A stretch of DNA of 64,000 nt from Ignavibacteria bacterium (GTDB taxonomy: Bacteria; Bacteroidota; Ignavibacteria; Ignavibacteriales; Ignavibacteriaceae). Location of the stretch: assembly GCA_030693705.1 (NCBI GenBank), contig JAUYAB010000008.1, positions 124,001 to 188,000 of the forward strand, in the 5' to 3' direction. Positions 51,628 through 61,518 of this stretch are shown piece by piece. A program made the position numbers and the translations under genes. The first letter of the stretch is position 1; the number at the start of each line of letters is the position of its first letter. The notes under the pieces were generated by a model. It was given only the letters and a program-made list of their open reading frames with translations. It was not told the origin of the DNA and did not search any database.

Positions 51628-52839
51628 TCACTTACTATTTCTTCTTTCCAGCTCATACCCATAAATCACTCTGCCGAGATTAGCAAGAAACGGCAAACCA
51701 ATCTCATCGTATTCGTATTTATCATCATTAAAAATTCCATCTTCATTAACGTTGATAACTGCACTTAACAGAAATTCCACTTTGTTTTTTGAATCAACAA
51801 TGTAGGCGTTATCTATCAAGTAACCGTAAGCCATTCCACTTTTGTTGTAAATTTTCAGGTAGTCCGGAATGGTGTCTTTTGTATCGCCGTACAGAAAAAA
51901 TTTTGTGTAACTATCCGGATAGTGTTTGTAATCGTGATATTCATTAAACTCGCTTTCACGCGGAAGCATCGACATATATTTTTTTAGAAATGCAATATCT
52001 TCTTTTGTAAGAAGAAACCCTTTTTCTTTTGTGACCGAATTTGGAAAGAAAAGAGATTTTAACATTTCGTGCTGCTCTTCAAGAGCAAAGAAGTTGGAGA
52101 ACGTAAAATCTTTAGGATAAGCATGAATGCTGTCTCCTTCAACAACTCCTTTCCCCTGGCGCAAATCTTCAACAGCATTTTGATATTGCGCATGATTAAA
52201 CGTTAACGGCTGTTCGTAAATAATTTTTCCTTTAGAGTAGAAAGCAAAAGGATTGGTAAATCTGTTCTCTTCTTTGGTTAACCCGCCATTCAAGCGGTGA
52301 TTGATCAGTGCGCTGAGATATTCTTTTCTCCAAAGCTTTTCATTAATCGCTTGCTGACCGAGAAATTCATAAAGGCGGTTAAAGGCGTCGTTATCGCTTA
52401 CAAGAAAAATCTTTTTGATATAGTTTGCCAGTGAAGGAAGTTTATTCTGTGAAGAAGAGTCGTACTCAACTTTAGTCTGCCCGGAATAAGCGCTGTCAAT
52501 CCGGAGCGGAGTTTCTTTTGTTAATCCTTTAATACTTAATTGATTTAATTTTTCGAGCGTTAATAATGCTGCCGGAAGTTTTACTGTGCTTGCAGGGTAA
52601 AAATATTTTTTTGCGTCAACACGAAATTTATATGTTGATAGTTTTGCTCCCCCACCTTTTGTTTTATCAATTTTCGTGTAGATAATTTGAACGCGGTATT
52701 TTTGAGGATTTTCCAAAACCAGCGGAAAAAGTTTTCCGTTTTGCTTTAAGAGATTCTCAATAAGATTTTCATCTTCTTTTTTATTTTGAGCAAAGTTCAC
52801 AAGAACTAAAACGGAAAGAAAGAAAAGAATTCTTTTCAT
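51628..52839 (-). CDS. Exported serine hydrolase of the class A beta-lactamase-like family
   Basis: The 403-residue protein has a signal peptide (MKRILFFLSVLVLVNFAQN). The serine-peptidase/beta-lactamase fold shows SxxK in YPASTVKLPAALL (Ser 84), SDN in FLVSDNDAFNRL, and a KTG-equivalent KSGMAYG near residue 345. The sequence between SDN and KSG is longer than in true class A enzymes (a NHRLNGGLTKEENRFTN block and others), and no clear Omega-loop Glu is visible. It may therefore be a peptidoglycan-acting or other serine hydrolase rather than a beta-lactamase. It lies alone between two repeats. Confidence 0.8.
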   Translation of the reverse strand: MKRILFFLSVLVLVNFAQNKKEDENLIENLLKQNGKLFPLVLENPQKYRVQIIYTKIDKTKGGGAKLSTYKFRVDAKKYFYPASTVKLPAALLTLEKLNQLSIKGLTKETPLRIDSAYSGQTKVEYDSSSQNKLPSLANYIKKIFLVSDNDAFNRLYEFLGQQAINEKLWRKEYLSALINHRLNGGLTKEENRFTNPFAFYSKGKIIYEQPLTFNHAQYQNAVEDLRQGKGVVEGDSIHAYPKDFTFSNFFALEEQHEMLKSLFFPNSVTKEKGFLLTKEDIAFLKKYMSMLPRESEFNEYHDYKHYPDSYTKFFLYGDTKDTIPDYLKIYNKSGMAYGYLIDNAYIVDSKNKVEFLLSAVINVNEDGIFNDDKYEYDEIGLPFLANLGRVIYGYELERRNSK

Positions 52840-52890
52840 ATCACTCTCCTAAAATTATTAGCAACATAAGTTTGGTTAAAGCTAATTACC

Positions 52891-52973
52891 GGTTCTTAAT
52901 CATACTCTTAATCTTTTTCTTAATCAAGAGCGCCTATCGAAAAGAGTAAGAATAAGATTATGATTAAGATGGT
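52891..52973. repeat. Imperfect inverted repeat, CTTAATCATAATC family (copy 2)
   Basis: The left arm TTCTTAATCATACTCTTAATC (from about 52893) and the right arm GAGTAAGAATAAGATTATG (to 52973) face each other around GCGCCTATCG. The same arms occur at 35150-35254, and a half-copy resembles the start of hisI. Confidence 0.7.
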
Positions 52974-53000
52974 TTTTTTAGAACAACATCACAAGATTAA

Positions 53001-55703
53001 TTAGTAATAATATCCTATCGAAAAATAAAAATAAACCGGTCCAAGACTGATAGGGTTTCCCGGTAAATTTTTTACAAAGAGAAAACTTCTGCCAACCGAA
53101 AAATCTGCCGGACCAATCGGAGTATCAAATGACAATGTTCCGCCAATACCATGGCGCAAATCTTTAAATCGAATTTGTTCCCGGTAATCCCACATCGCAC
53201 CCAAATCATACCTCATCAAAACGTATGTTGGAAAATACGTCTTAATGGGAAGCAGCAATCTATATTCAAAAGATGAGGCAAGTACCTGTCTTCCCCGGAA
53301 TTCATCTTCACGCATTCCGAAAAAAGAATATTGCCCGCCAAGCGTATACTGTTGAGAAAGCGGCAGCGTTTGATCTGCAAATCCCATCTTAAACCCGAGA
53401 CCCACAGTATGAATGTTGTTAAGCGAAAAATAACTTTTGTAGTTAAAGCCGATGTTAGAATACCCGGATGAAAGACCGAAAACCTTTTGAGCTGTTTCAT
53501 AAAATGCTGAAACTTTTACACCTTTTGAGGGATAAGGATATTTATCCTGTGTATCGATATTCAAAGAAACTCGTAAACTGATAAATGAAAATTGTGCCGG
53601 AGTAAGAACGAGGTTTCTCAAATTTCTTATTTGATTAACTTCATATTTTCCTTTGAAAATAACATTTCCGAATTTCTTTACCTGCATTCCTATTGCGGCA
53701 GATAAACCATAAAACGCCTGGTTGTATTCTCCATAATTTTCACGTTCAAAAAATTTACTGCTCGTTGATGGAACGTCCCGATAAACAAAAACATCATTTG
53801 ATTTATAATACGTGTTAATATTGTATGTAAGATAAGTATCAAAAATTCTGTCCGCTTTGTGCTCTAACGTGTAAGAGCGTCCGCGAGCCGATAAATAAAC
53901 GAGCAAACCCAACTCGGTAGCGGTTCCCAAAATGTTTGCGTCGCGAACATCAAACCAAAACTGCGGCTTGTTCTCGTTGTCCAATTTAAACCCTATCCGC
54001 GCCGTATTTGAAATTTTTTCATCAACGATGAGGGTAAGAATTTTTTTATCGCCGTCTTTTTCAATTTGAACATAGACGTTTTCGAACAAACCGGTGCTGC
54101 GTAAATTTGTTAATCCTTGCTGAATTCTTTCCGATTCAAAAACTTCTCCTTCACGAATTGGAAATTCTCTTGAAATAATTGTAGGGTTAGTATAAGAGTT
54201 TCCTCTAATTTTTATTTCGGAAACAATTCCTTCGCTAAAAAATAAAGCGAGATGTTGAGATGATTTATTAAAAGAAACCGAATCAAGTTCTGCCAATGAA
54301 TAACCGGCAATCCTGTATAGTTCTAGAATTTCTTTTATCGCATCAAATGTCTTCAACCCGTTAAACGGTTGATTTTCAAGTTTCTTTAGAATGGTTTTAA
54401 CTGTGTCTAACGAAAGAAGTGTTATCCCATTATACTGAATAGTTTCTACCGTCTTTACTTTTTCTCCGCTAAGGGTAATTTCTGTATAACCGTTAGATGT
54501 ATCTATTTCTGCCCAAAGAGAATCATATTTACCTTTAGCGTTTTGCTGATAAAGATAATTGAGAATATCGCCGCTCGAAAGAGAATCTTTATTCCTAATC
54601 TCTATTATAAAATCTTTCCCCAGCTCGCCATTATTGCTCACGCTTACATTTTTAAAATAGATTTCATTTTCATGTATGTTCTGATTATAAACAAATTGGG
54701 TTTTTCTCTCAACAGCTTCTAGCAGCGGTGCAGCCGAATTGTATCCAAGCATTATTAAAGAATCAACACTGCTGTAATCTGTTGATCCAACTCCGTTTAG
54801 ATTTGGTGTAATGATAAAATCAGCAAAGTGAAGTTGTTCTTCGTTCAATAATTTCATCGGGATACTAACCAATTGATCCGCTACCATCCAGGGCAGTTCT
54901 AGTTCGGATTTTGGATGCAAATCTCCCGTTGTGTTTACGGCGATTAAAACATCGGGATGAAATTTTTTAGTAATCTTTACAGGAATATTCGCAACTAATC
55001 CTCCATCAACTAAAGTTAACGTATCCATTTTTACCGGTGAAAGCAGAAACGAAACGCTTGAACTCGCTCTCATTGCCTGGCTCAAAGAACCATTTCCGAG
55101 AACAACAGCTTCACCGGTTTCCAGGTTTGTACACACTGCGCGGAATTGAATTTGAAGCTCATCGAATGAATTTTTTACTTTAACGGGAGCTTGAAAAGAA
55201 AGGAGATTTAAATAATTTGAAAGCCTCTGTCCGTCATTAACCGAAGTTGGTATGATGGGTTTTAATCCTTTTAACCGAAGGGTAAGCACGGCTTTGTCTT
55301 CTGAAATTTTTTGATCAACAAACAAATCTCTTCTGTTGGTTTTTGCGTCAACGGAAAGAAGATAATTCCAATCGGCTGTACGGGCAATTGAGTCGAGAGT
55401 CTTAACCGAATATCCCGCCGAATATAATCCTCCGATGATGCTTCCCATACTTGTACCAACAATAACATCAATGGGAATTTTCTTTTCTTCTAATGCTTTG
55501 AGCACACCGATTTGAGCGACCCCTCTTGCACCGCCACCGCTAAGCGCAAGGGCAATCTTTGGTTGTGGTGCAGGAATGTTTTGTGTAAGAAAGAAGGGGA
55601 GCTGTTTTTTAACGTATTCAGCTTTTAGTATTATTTTTTGTTGAGCAAAAACCGATGCCGCAATTAAAAGCGGGAAGAGTAATATCCTAAACTTTTTCGA
55701 CAC
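53001..55703 (-). CDS. Patatin-like phospholipase fused to a BamA-type barrel (type Vd autotransporter)
   Basis: The 900-residue protein has a signal peptide (about 20 residues). A patatin domain (about 48-300) carries the oxyanion motif [10 protein letters not shown], the nucleophile in GTSMG (Ser 85) and the catalytic DGG ([12 protein letters not shown]). POTRA-like repeats (about 420-560, with [34 protein letters not shown]) and a BamA/Omp85-type barrel follow (about 570-900), ending with [11 protein letters not shown]. This is the PlpD (type Vd) architecture, in which the barrel exports or anchors its own lipase domain. The lipid substrate is unknown. Confidence 0.92.
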   Translation of the reverse strand: MSKKFRILLFPLLIAASVFAQQKIILKAEYVKKQLPFFLTQNIPAPQPKIALALSGGGARGVAQIGVLKALEEKKIPIDVIVGTSMGSIIGGLYSAGYSVKTLDSIARTADWNYLLSVDAKTNRRDLFVDQKISEDKAVLTLRLKGLKPIIPTSVNDGQRLSNYLNLLSFQAPVKVKNSFDELQIQFRAVCTNLETGEAVVLGNGSLSQAMRASSSVSFLLSPVKMDTLTLVDGGLVANIPVKITKKFHPDVLIAVNTTGDLHPKSELELPWMVADQLVSIPMKLLNEEQLHFADFIITPNLNGVGSTDYSSVDSLIMLGYNSAAPLLEAVERKTQFVYNQNIHENEIYFKNVSVSNNGELGKDFIIEIRNKDSLSSGDILNYLYQQNAKGKYDSLWAEIDTSNGYTEITLSGEKVKTVETIQYNGITLLSLDTVKTILKKLENQPFNGLKTFDAIKEILELYRIAGYSLAELDSVSFNKSSQHLALFFSEGIVSEIKIRGNSYTNPTIISREFPIREGEVFESERIQQGLTNLRSTGLFENVYVQIEKDGDKKILTLIVDEKISNTARIGFKLDNENKPQFWFDVRDANILGTATELGLLVYLSARGRSYTLEHKADRIFDTYLTYNINTYYKSNDVFVYRDVPSTSSKFFERENYGEYNQAFYGLSAAIGMQVKKFGNVIFKGKYEVNQIRNLRNLVLTPAQFSFISLRVSLNIDTQDKYPYPSKGVKVSAFYETAQKVFGLSSGYSNIGFNYKSYFSLNNIHTVGLGFKMGFADQTLPLSQQYTLGGQYSFFGMREDEFRGRQVLASSFEYRLLLPIKTYFPTYVLMRYDLGAMWDYREQIRFKDLRHGIGGTLSFDTPIGPADFSVGRSFLFVKNLPGNPISLGPVYFYFSIGYYY

Positions 55704-55752
55704 CGGTTTTCCTTTTCATTGCTCAATCAAAAGAGAAGGAATCTCTCGTTGA

Positions 55753-57600
55753 TTATTTTTTATTTTTAACTTTCGCATTTTGTTCTGCTGCTTCCATCAT
55801 GCGCTGCATAAATCCGCTTTTCTTTTTCGGATTTTTAACGGGTTCCAAGATTTCTTGTTTCCCATAATTCGTTACATAATATTGCTGCGCAATTGAAAAT
55901 AAATTAAACAGAAAATAATACAAATTTAATCCGGACGGAAACGACATAAATAAAAACGTTAGCATAATCGGCATTACATAAACCATCGCTTGCTGCGAAG
56001 GATCTTTAATGGTTTGCTTTTGTTGAATGAACGTAGTAACGCCCATCAGTAACGCAAGTCCGCTTATTTGATCTATTCCAAAAAGAGGAAGTTTAAACCC
56101 TAAATAATAAATGATATCCGGTTTAGAAAGATCATGGATCCACAACATAAAGGGCTGTTGCCTTAACTCAATAGCGGTTTGGAACAATCCCCAAAGCGCA
56201 ATAAAGATCGGCATCTGAAGCAGCATGGGCAAGCATCCGCCGGCAGGATTAATGCCGTAAGTTGAATAGAGTTTCATCGTTTCTTTATTCAATTTTGTCG
56301 GGTCGTCTTTAAACTTTTCTTTTATCTCGGCAATCTTCGGCTGAAGCATTTGCATTTTTTTCATAGAATGCATGCTGCTTTTGGTAAGAGGATACGTAAC
56401 CAACTTAATAATTAAAGAAAAAACAATAATTACAAATCCATAATTGGGAATAAACAAATGAAGAAACTTGAAAAGCGGAAGCATTAAATATTCGGCAATT
56501 GGGCGAACGATAACTTTTAATCCGATAAACCCGCCGAAGTCTATTATCTTATCAAAATTGTTTCCATAATCCTTAAAAAGATCGTAACTGACCGGACCCA
56601 AATAAATCAAAAATGATTCGGAAGATTTTTCCGTGTTATTCATTTTCATTTTTAATCTTGCGGAATAATGTTCTCTTATTCCTCCGTTTTGCCAGTGGTG
56701 TGCTGTTCCTTTGATATAAGCGCCTTCAACATTTTCTGCGTTTTCCGGTGCGATGATTGCGGCAAAATATTTATTTCTGATCGTTACCCAATCAACTTTC
56801 CCTCCAAAATCTTTTTCAATCTTTTCACCGCCGCCCGGGGCATCAACAATTATTTGCTCACCGCCTGAAAAAACGCTTGCGTTTGCAGCGGCTGCTTCAT
56901 CAACGGAATTTTCCTCAACAAAACGTAATCCGCTGTTCCAAACAACATCATACATTCCATTGGTAACAATACTGTTTAGCTTAGAAAACTCAACGGTGAA
57001 GCGGGTATCGTAACGGTCGCCATAAAAAGTAAAATTCTTTTTAATGTACCCATTGTTTTTTGTGTTATAAACAAATGAAAGAGTTAGAGAATCTTTCCCG
57101 GTAATTTTAATGTCTGTTGAAGTAACGGATGGGTTAAAAGATAAATCGGCTGTTGAGATAGCTTTTCCTTCTGAAGTGATAAACGCTAAATCAAAACTGC
57201 CTCCTTTCGAATAATTAAGCAGTTGAATATTCTTTTCGTAGTATGGTTTATCGATAGAAGCTTTTGTGTACTGCCAATTGTTATATTTCTTTAAAAAATA
57301 TTTGGTAATCTTTCCCCCTTTGGTAGAAAGCTCGATAACTGCTTCGTCGTTTTCAAGTACGATGGTTTTTTCCGGTAGTGGTGCGGAAGAAAAAAGCGAA
57401 CCTAGTGAGAGCGAATCTTTTTTAGCAGGAAGTTCGTTCGCTTCTACGGTTTTTGCTTCTTCAACTTTTGGAGTGTCTACTTGTTTAACAATTTCTTGTT
57501 TCTTTTGCTTTGCCGGAGGAGTGTTTGGGGTGTTCATATAAAGCCACACCATAAGGATGGCTCCGATTAAGACAAATGCTATTGTTGTTTGTTTTTCCAT
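55753..57600 (-). CDS. yidC: Membrane protein insertase YidC
   Basis: YidC inserts and folds inner-membrane proteins, alone or with SecYEG. The 615 residues have the long periplasmic P1 domain (about 55-350) after an N-terminal membrane anchor (FVLIGAILMVWLYMN), then five C-terminal membrane helices. The conserved core is FVIIVFSLIIKLVTYPLTKSSMHSMKKMQMLQPKIAEIKEKF, followed by GGCLPMLLQMPIFIALWGLF. The conserved Arg of the groove is not obvious at its usual place, but Lys 416 in the IIKLVTYPLT segment may serve. It precedes yidD by 12 bases. Confidence 0.96.
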   Translation of the reverse strand: MEKQTTIAFVLIGAILMVWLYMNTPNTPPAKQKKQEIVKQVDTPKVEEAKTVEANELPAKKDSLSLGSLFSSAPLPEKTIVLENDEAVIELSTKGGKITKYFLKKYNNWQYTKASIDKPYYEKNIQLLNYSKGGSFDLAFITSEGKAISTADLSFNPSVTSTDIKITGKDSLTLSFVYNTKNNGYIKKNFTFYGDRYDTRFTVEFSKLNSIVTNGMYDVVWNSGLRFVEENSVDEAAAANASVFSGGEQIIVDAPGGGEKIEKDFGGKVDWVTIRNKYFAAIIAPENAENVEGAYIKGTAHHWQNGGIREHYSARLKMKMNNTEKSSESFLIYLGPVSYDLFKDYGNNFDKIIDFGGFIGLKVIVRPIAEYLMLPLFKFLHLFIPNYGFVIIVFSLIIKLVTYPLTKSSMHSMKKMQMLQPKIAEIKEKFKDDPTKLNKETMKLYSTYGINPAGGCLPMLLQMPIFIALWGLFQTAIELRQQPFMLWIHDLSKPDIIYYLGFKLPLFGIDQISGLALLMGVTTFIQQKQTIKDPSQQAMVYVMPIMLTFLFMSFPSGLNLYYFLFNLFSIAQQYYVTNYGKQEILEPVKNPKKKSGFMQRMMEAAEQNAKVKNKK

Positions 57601-57612
57601 ACTATTCCTGTA

Positions 57613-57822
57613 CTAAATAAGAGGATCAAATCCTCCTTTATTAAATGGATTGCAGCGTAAAATTCGCCAAGTTGCTTTTGCACCGCCTTTAATAACGCCG
57701 TACTTACTAAACGCTTGAACTGCATATTCTGAACAAGTTGGATAAAACCGGCAAGAAGGCGGAAACACAGGCGAAATAACCTTTTGATAGCCTCTGATAA
57801 GTATAATGAAAATATATTTCAT
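57613..57822 (-). CDS. yidD: Membrane protein insertion efficiency factor YidD
   Basis: YidD is a small amphipathic protein that helps YidC-dependent insertion. The 69 residues have the family pattern [33 protein letters not shown] and [24 protein letters not shown], with three conserved Cys. The start overlaps the rnpA stop by 4 bases. The rnpA-yidD-yidC order is conserved across bacteria. Confidence 0.97.
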   Translation of the reverse strand: MKYIFIILIRGYQKVISPVFPPSCRFYPTCSEYAVQAFSKYGVIKGGAKATWRILRCNPFNKGGFDPLI

Positions 57823-58223
57823 TTCGCATCGTTTCGAATTACATAGCTTATTATTTCTTGAACACCCGGCATAATCTCAAAAAGTTTAATCGTCTTATTT
57901 TCTTTTTGATTGAGCTGATAAGGCGAAAAAATTATATATAGTTGATTTTTCTTTTCAATGCAAACGGTAGAAATCGGGAGTTTGTTTAATCGGTAAGCTT
58001 CTCGAAGAAGTCTTTTTATACGGTTTCTCCAAAACGCATTTCCGGCTTTTTTTGAAACCGCAACAGCAACTTTAGGCAATCTAACGTCGCTGTCTTCAAT
58101 AAAAAAGTAAACAGCTTTAATTTTTTTATCACTTGAAAAGGAAACTTTTCCGCTTGCATATAAATTCTCGAAGAGTTTTTTTTCTTTTATCCGTTCATTT
58201 TTACCAAAAGAAAGCCGTTTCAC
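57819..58223 (-). CDS. rnpA: Ribonuclease P protein component
   Basis: RnpA binds the RNase P RNA and assists 5' maturation of tRNAs. The 134 residues carry the family signature near the middle: [18 protein letters not shown] (the RNR motif of the RNA-binding helix), preceded by [14 protein letters not shown]. It follows rpmH by 6 bases in the normal order and overlaps yidD by 4 bases. Confidence 0.96.
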   Translation of the reverse strand: MKRLSFGKNERIKEKKLFENLYASGKVSFSSDKKIKAVYFFIEDSDVRLPKVAVAVSKKAGNAFWRNRIKRLLREAYRLNKLPISTVCIEKKNQLYIIFSPYQLNQKENKTIKLFEIMPGVQEIISYVIRNDAK

Positions 58224-58229
58224 AAGTCA

Positions 58230-58376
58230 TTACTTTTCGTCACTAACCGTAAGTCTTTTTCTTCCCTTAGCACGGCGTCTTGAAATAACTCTTCTCCCGT
58301 CTTTAGAACTCATTCTCTCACGGAAACCATGTTTATTTTTTCTTTTTCTATTACTTGGCTGATATGTTCTTTTCAT
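58230..58376 (-). CDS. rpmH: Ribosomal protein L34
   Basis: L34 is a small basic component of the large subunit. ATG 58376, just behind AGGAGAAA, gives 48 residues starting [18 protein letters not shown], the invariant L34 opening. The family pattern continues with [27 protein letters not shown]. The frame is open 12 codons upstream, without family character. It heads the rpmH-rnpA-yidD-yidC unit, transcribed away from dnaA. Confidence 0.97.
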   Translation of the reverse strand: MKRTYQPSNRKRKNKHGFRERMSSKDGRRVISRRRAKGRKRLTVSDEK

Positions 58377-58896
58377 TTTTTCTCCTATTATAAAGGAAGC
58401 AAAAATAACCACTTATCGGTAAATAAACAACTCCAAACGGGATGAAAATTTCTCTCCGTTTGCCAAAACCATTTTCTGGGCTAGAGGATAAAGGAATTTT
58501 TTTATCCGATTTTTATTATTCACCATAAAATAAATTGAATTATCCCTAATATTTGGCACGATATTTTTTTTATATCTTTTTAAAAAATTTAACTTGCAAT
58601 ACAACTTTCATCTCTCTATTTTTTCAATAGAAAATGTTCGACTGCAAGTTGTTGACAAACTGTGGATAAGTCGTTCTTGTGGAAACGTTTCACAATTTGT
58701 TTTCTCTTATACAGCGCTGCAAAGACAAAAGAAAAGTTATTAATTTAAAACAGCTTGCCGTAACTTGTTGTTTTGTAACCGCTTACCGGCGCGAATTTAA
58801 TGTTAAGAAGTTGTTGATATCGTTATTTTAAAAACTAACAGCTTGCTTATTCTTTAATTATTAATTGATTTTGTAATTTTTCTTTGTGGAAAACTA
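58377..58896. promoter_or_regulatory. Intergenic region between rpmH and dnaA with DnaA-box-like sites
   Basis: A perfect DnaA box in reverse (TGTGGATAA, that is TTATCCACA on the minus strand) lies at 58661-58669. Near-consensus boxes are TGTGGAAAC at 58678-58686 and TGTGGAAAA at 58885-58893. The region is AT-rich and holds the divergent promoters of rpmH and dnaA. The boxes suggest dnaA autoregulation or part of the origin. An open frame at 58413-58604 looks spurious. Confidence 0.65.
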
Positions 58897-60303
58897 TTGA
58901 TTACACTTGATTCTTCTTATACAACCCAAACCCTAACTCCCGAAAGAATTTGGACGAATTGCCTTAAGGTTATTAAAGAGAGTGTTAGCCCGATGGCTTA
59001 CAGCACCTGGTTCCTTCCTATAAAACCTGTTGGGCATTTAAACAATGTACTCAAGGTTGAGCTTCCGGGAAATTTTCATTGGGAGTGGATAGAAGAACAC
59101 TACAAATCTTTAATCACTAAAGCGCTCAAATCTGCCGCCGGCGATGAAGCTAAACTCGAATACGTTGTTGTTAATGATTTTGAACACGAAGCCGAAAAAC
59201 CAAAAAATCAGCAAAGCGTAACACTTCAAGAAAAAACCGCAATTCCTTTAGCAAAACCAGGGGAGAGAATAAAAAATACTCTTAACCAAAAATATACTTT
59301 TGATAATTTTATTAAAGGGGAAGGAAATCAACTTGCAAGAGCCGCTGCGGGGGCGATAAGTGACAACCCCGGAGGTACGGCTTTTAACCCGTTTTTTGTC
59401 TACGGTGGTGTTGGACTTGGAAAAACCCACCTAATTCAAGCTATAGGAAACGAGATATTAGCAAAAATGCCAAACAAGAAGGTAATTTATCTTTCCTCCG
59501 ACCAATTTACGGTCGAGTTTTTAGATTCTATCCAAAGCAACAAGGCTAACGAGTTTTCTGCTTATTATAGAGCGATGGATGTTTTAATTCTTGACGATAT
59601 TCAGTTTTTAATTCATAAAGAAAAAACTCAAGAATATTTTTTCAATATATTTAACACGTTACATCAATCTGGAAAGCAAATAATTCTTTCGAGCGATAAA
59701 GCGCCAAAAGACCTTAAAGGAATGGACGAAAGACTGATTTCAAGATTTCATTGGGGATTGCAAGCCGATATTCAGCCACCGGATTACGAAACAAGGATGG
59801 CGATCTTAAGCAAAAAAGCGAATGATTTTGGTATAGCTATTTCAAATGAAATTTTAGAATATATAGCCGCGAATATTACTTCAAACATACGTGAGCTTGA
59901 AGGATGTTTAATTAAGTTGCTCGCAAATGTTTCGTTAAATTCAAAAGAAATAACTCTTGATCTTGTAAAAAAATCGGTAAAGGAAATATCAACGTCCAAG
60001 AAAATCAATATTGGAATTGATATAATTACAAAGATTGTTTGTGAGTTTTTAAGTGTTGAAGAGAATAAAGTAAGAGCTAAAACAAGAAAACAAGAAGTAG
60101 TTTTAGCGAGGCAGTTGTCTATGTATTTATCAAAAGAATTAACAAAGTCGTCACTCAAAACTATTGGTTTGCATTTTGGCGGAAGAGATCATTCAACGGT
60201 TATCCACGCTTGCACTACTATTGATAAACTTTTGCAGAGTGAGAAATCGTTTAAAGAAACCGTGGTTTCTATAAAAAACAAAATAGAAACCGTCTGTTCA
60301 TAA
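58897..60303 (+). CDS. dnaA: Chromosomal replication initiator protein DnaA
   Basis: DnaA-ATP binds DnaA boxes and melts the origin. The 468 residues start at TTG 58897; no better ATG lies upstream or nearby. The N-terminal domain I (about 14-90) has TPERIWTNCLKVIKESVSPMAYSTWFLPIKP. The AAA+ domain has Walker A NPFFVYGGVGLGKTHLIQAIG and Walker B DVLILDDIQFL. The ISRFHWGLQADIQPPDYETR block follows with the arginine finger. The C-terminal DNA-binding domain ends with GLHFGGRDHSTVIHACTTI. Both flanks carry DnaA boxes. Confidence 0.97.
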   Translation: MITLDSSYTTQTLTPERIWTNCLKVIKESVSPMAYSTWFLPIKPVGHLNNVLKVELPGNFHWEWIEEHYKSLITKALKSAAGDEAKLEYVVVNDFEHEAEKPKNQQSVTLQEKTAIPLAKPGERIKNTLNQKYTFDNFIKGEGNQLARAAAGAISDNPGGTAFNPFFVYGGVGLGKTHLIQAIGNEILAKMPNKKVIYLSSDQFTVEFLDSIQSNKANEFSAYYRAMDVLILDDIQFLIHKEKTQEYFFNIFNTLHQSGKQIILSSDKAPKDLKGMDERLISRFHWGLQADIQPPDYETRMAILSKKANDFGIAISNEILEYIAANITSNIRELEGCLIKLLANVSLNSKEITLDLVKKSVKEISTSKKINIGIDIITKIVCEFLSVEENKVRAKTRKQEVVLARQLSMYLSKELTKSSLKTIGLHFGGRDHSTVIHACTTIDKLLQSEKSFKETVVSIKNKIETVCS

Positions 60304-60720
60304 CTTGTTTTTTAATCTATTGAAACTTGTGGATAACAGACCTTTGTTCACAAATTAAATATTAACTTGTTTTTGTTCAGAAGTGCTCAACAAAATAAAT
60401 GTTCTTTTTTTTCGCTAACCGGTTACAACAAAAAGAGTTTTGGTGTTGTTAACATATCAACACTATTATTATAATTATTAGTTTTAAATTTAAATACTTA
60501 ATTAATATATAATCTTGTGTTGGCGATCATTAAAAAAAAGCTTCAAAATAAAGGTTATTTTATTTTGAAATAAATTTAAGAACATCTATTTTTAGAATGT
60601 GTATTCATATCTGTTAAACCAAAGATTGTTAACGTTTGTGAATTAAATTAAAGGTTTAGAATAACTCAATTTTATTAACAAAAGTGTTTTACTAAAAATC
60701 ACTATCGAGGAGAAATAATA
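60304..60720. promoter_or_regulatory. Candidate replication origin (oriC) downstream of dnaA
   Basis: A perfect DnaA box in reverse (TGTGGATAA) lies at 60328-60336, followed by a near box TTGTTCACA at about 60345. A 50-base stretch of only A and T with one G (about 60464-60513) could be the duplex-unwinding element. The whole 417 bases are very AT-rich and without a gene. A second box group lies upstream of dnaA, so the precise origin cannot be placed. The exbB promoter must also lie here. Confidence 0.5.
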
Positions 60721-60721
60721 A

Positions 60722-61498
60722 ATGAAACAATCCATTTTCATTGTCAGTCTGTTCTTTGTAGCCTTCGCTATAGCTTTAGGCATATTCCTTTTAGTTTTTG
60801 GAGATCCATCAAACTTTAAAGACGGTGCGGGAAGAGAAGTCCCATTAAATTTATTGGGTACAATTTATACCGGCGGTCCGCTTGTGTCTTTGTTGATTAC
60901 TTTATCAATTATGGACGTTGCGATTATTGTTGAGAGAGTCCTTTCTCTTAAAAAAGCAGCCGGAAAAAAAGCTGTTCCGAAATTTTTTGCTCAAGTTATT
61001 GAAGATGTTAAAGCAGGAAGAATTGATGAAGGCTTAGCAGCTTGCGATGAACAAAGAGGCTCGGTTGCCAATATCCTTCGTGCAGCTTTATCGAGATATA
61101 AAGAATTATCCGGAGACGAAACAAGGAAGTTTGATGCGGAAAAAGCATTACCGGAAGTTCAAAGAAGCGTTGAAGAAGCAATGATGCTTGAAGTTCCGCT
61201 TTTAGAAAAGAATTTAATTGCTCTTTCAACCATCGCTTCAATCGCCACAATGATCGGACTTTTAGGAACCGTTATCGGTATGATCAGATCATTTGCAGCT
61301 TTGGCTCATGCCGGATCAGTTGATGCTACAGCTCTTGCAACCGGTATTTCTGAAGCGCTTATCAATACAGCCGGCGGACTTATCGTTGCTATTATCGGTA
61401 TTGTTTCATATAACTTTTTTGTTAACAAAGTAGATAACTTCACTTTTCAAGTTGATGAAGCTTCTTATAACGTAATCCAAATCTTGAAAAGCAAGTAA
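60722..61498 (+). CDS. ExbB/TolQ-family proton channel protein
   Basis: ExbB forms the pentameric inner-membrane channel that drives TonB with the proton gradient. The 258 residues have an N-terminal hydrophobic segment (about 5-27), a second at about 45-75 (LVSLLITLSIMDVAIIVERV), the cytoplasmic loop, and the MotA/TolQ/ExbB domain. The latter carries IALSTIASIATMIGLLGTVIGMIRSFAAL and ALINTAGGLIVAIIGIVSYNFF, the last two membrane helices. It begins a four-gene exbB-exbD-exbD-tonB unit with short gaps. TolQ function cannot be excluded, but the TonB genes that follow favour ExbB. Confidence 0.92.
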   Translation: MKQSIFIVSLFFVAFAIALGIFLLVFGDPSNFKDGAGREVPLNLLGTIYTGGPLVSLLITLSIMDVAIIVERVLSLKKAAGKKAVPKFFAQVIEDVKAGRIDEGLAACDEQRGSVANILRAALSRYKELSGDETRKFDAEKALPEVQRSVEEAMMLEVPLLEKNLIALSTIASIATMIGLLGTVIGMIRSFAALAHAGSVDATALATGISEALINTAGGLIVAIIGIVSYNFFVNKVDNFTFQVDEASYNVIQILKSK

Positions 61499-61518
61499 TT
61501 AAATTTTGAGGCTAAATA

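Noticed and set aside
51628-52839. Antibiotic-resistance beta-lactamase
   Set aside because: SxxK, SDN and KSG motifs fit the wider serine-hydrolase fold, but no Omega-loop Glu is visible and the central part is longer than in class A enzymes.
58413-58604. 63-codon open frame on the minus strand between rpmH and dnaA
   Set aside because: Low-complexity Lys/Asn-rich product, no ribosome site, next to the DnaA-box region and in frame with the untranslated leader of rpmH; no recognisable family.
60200-60208. DnaA-box-like TTATCCACG inside dnaA
   Set aside because: It encodes the conserved TVIHA part of the DNA-binding domain, so coding constraint explains it.
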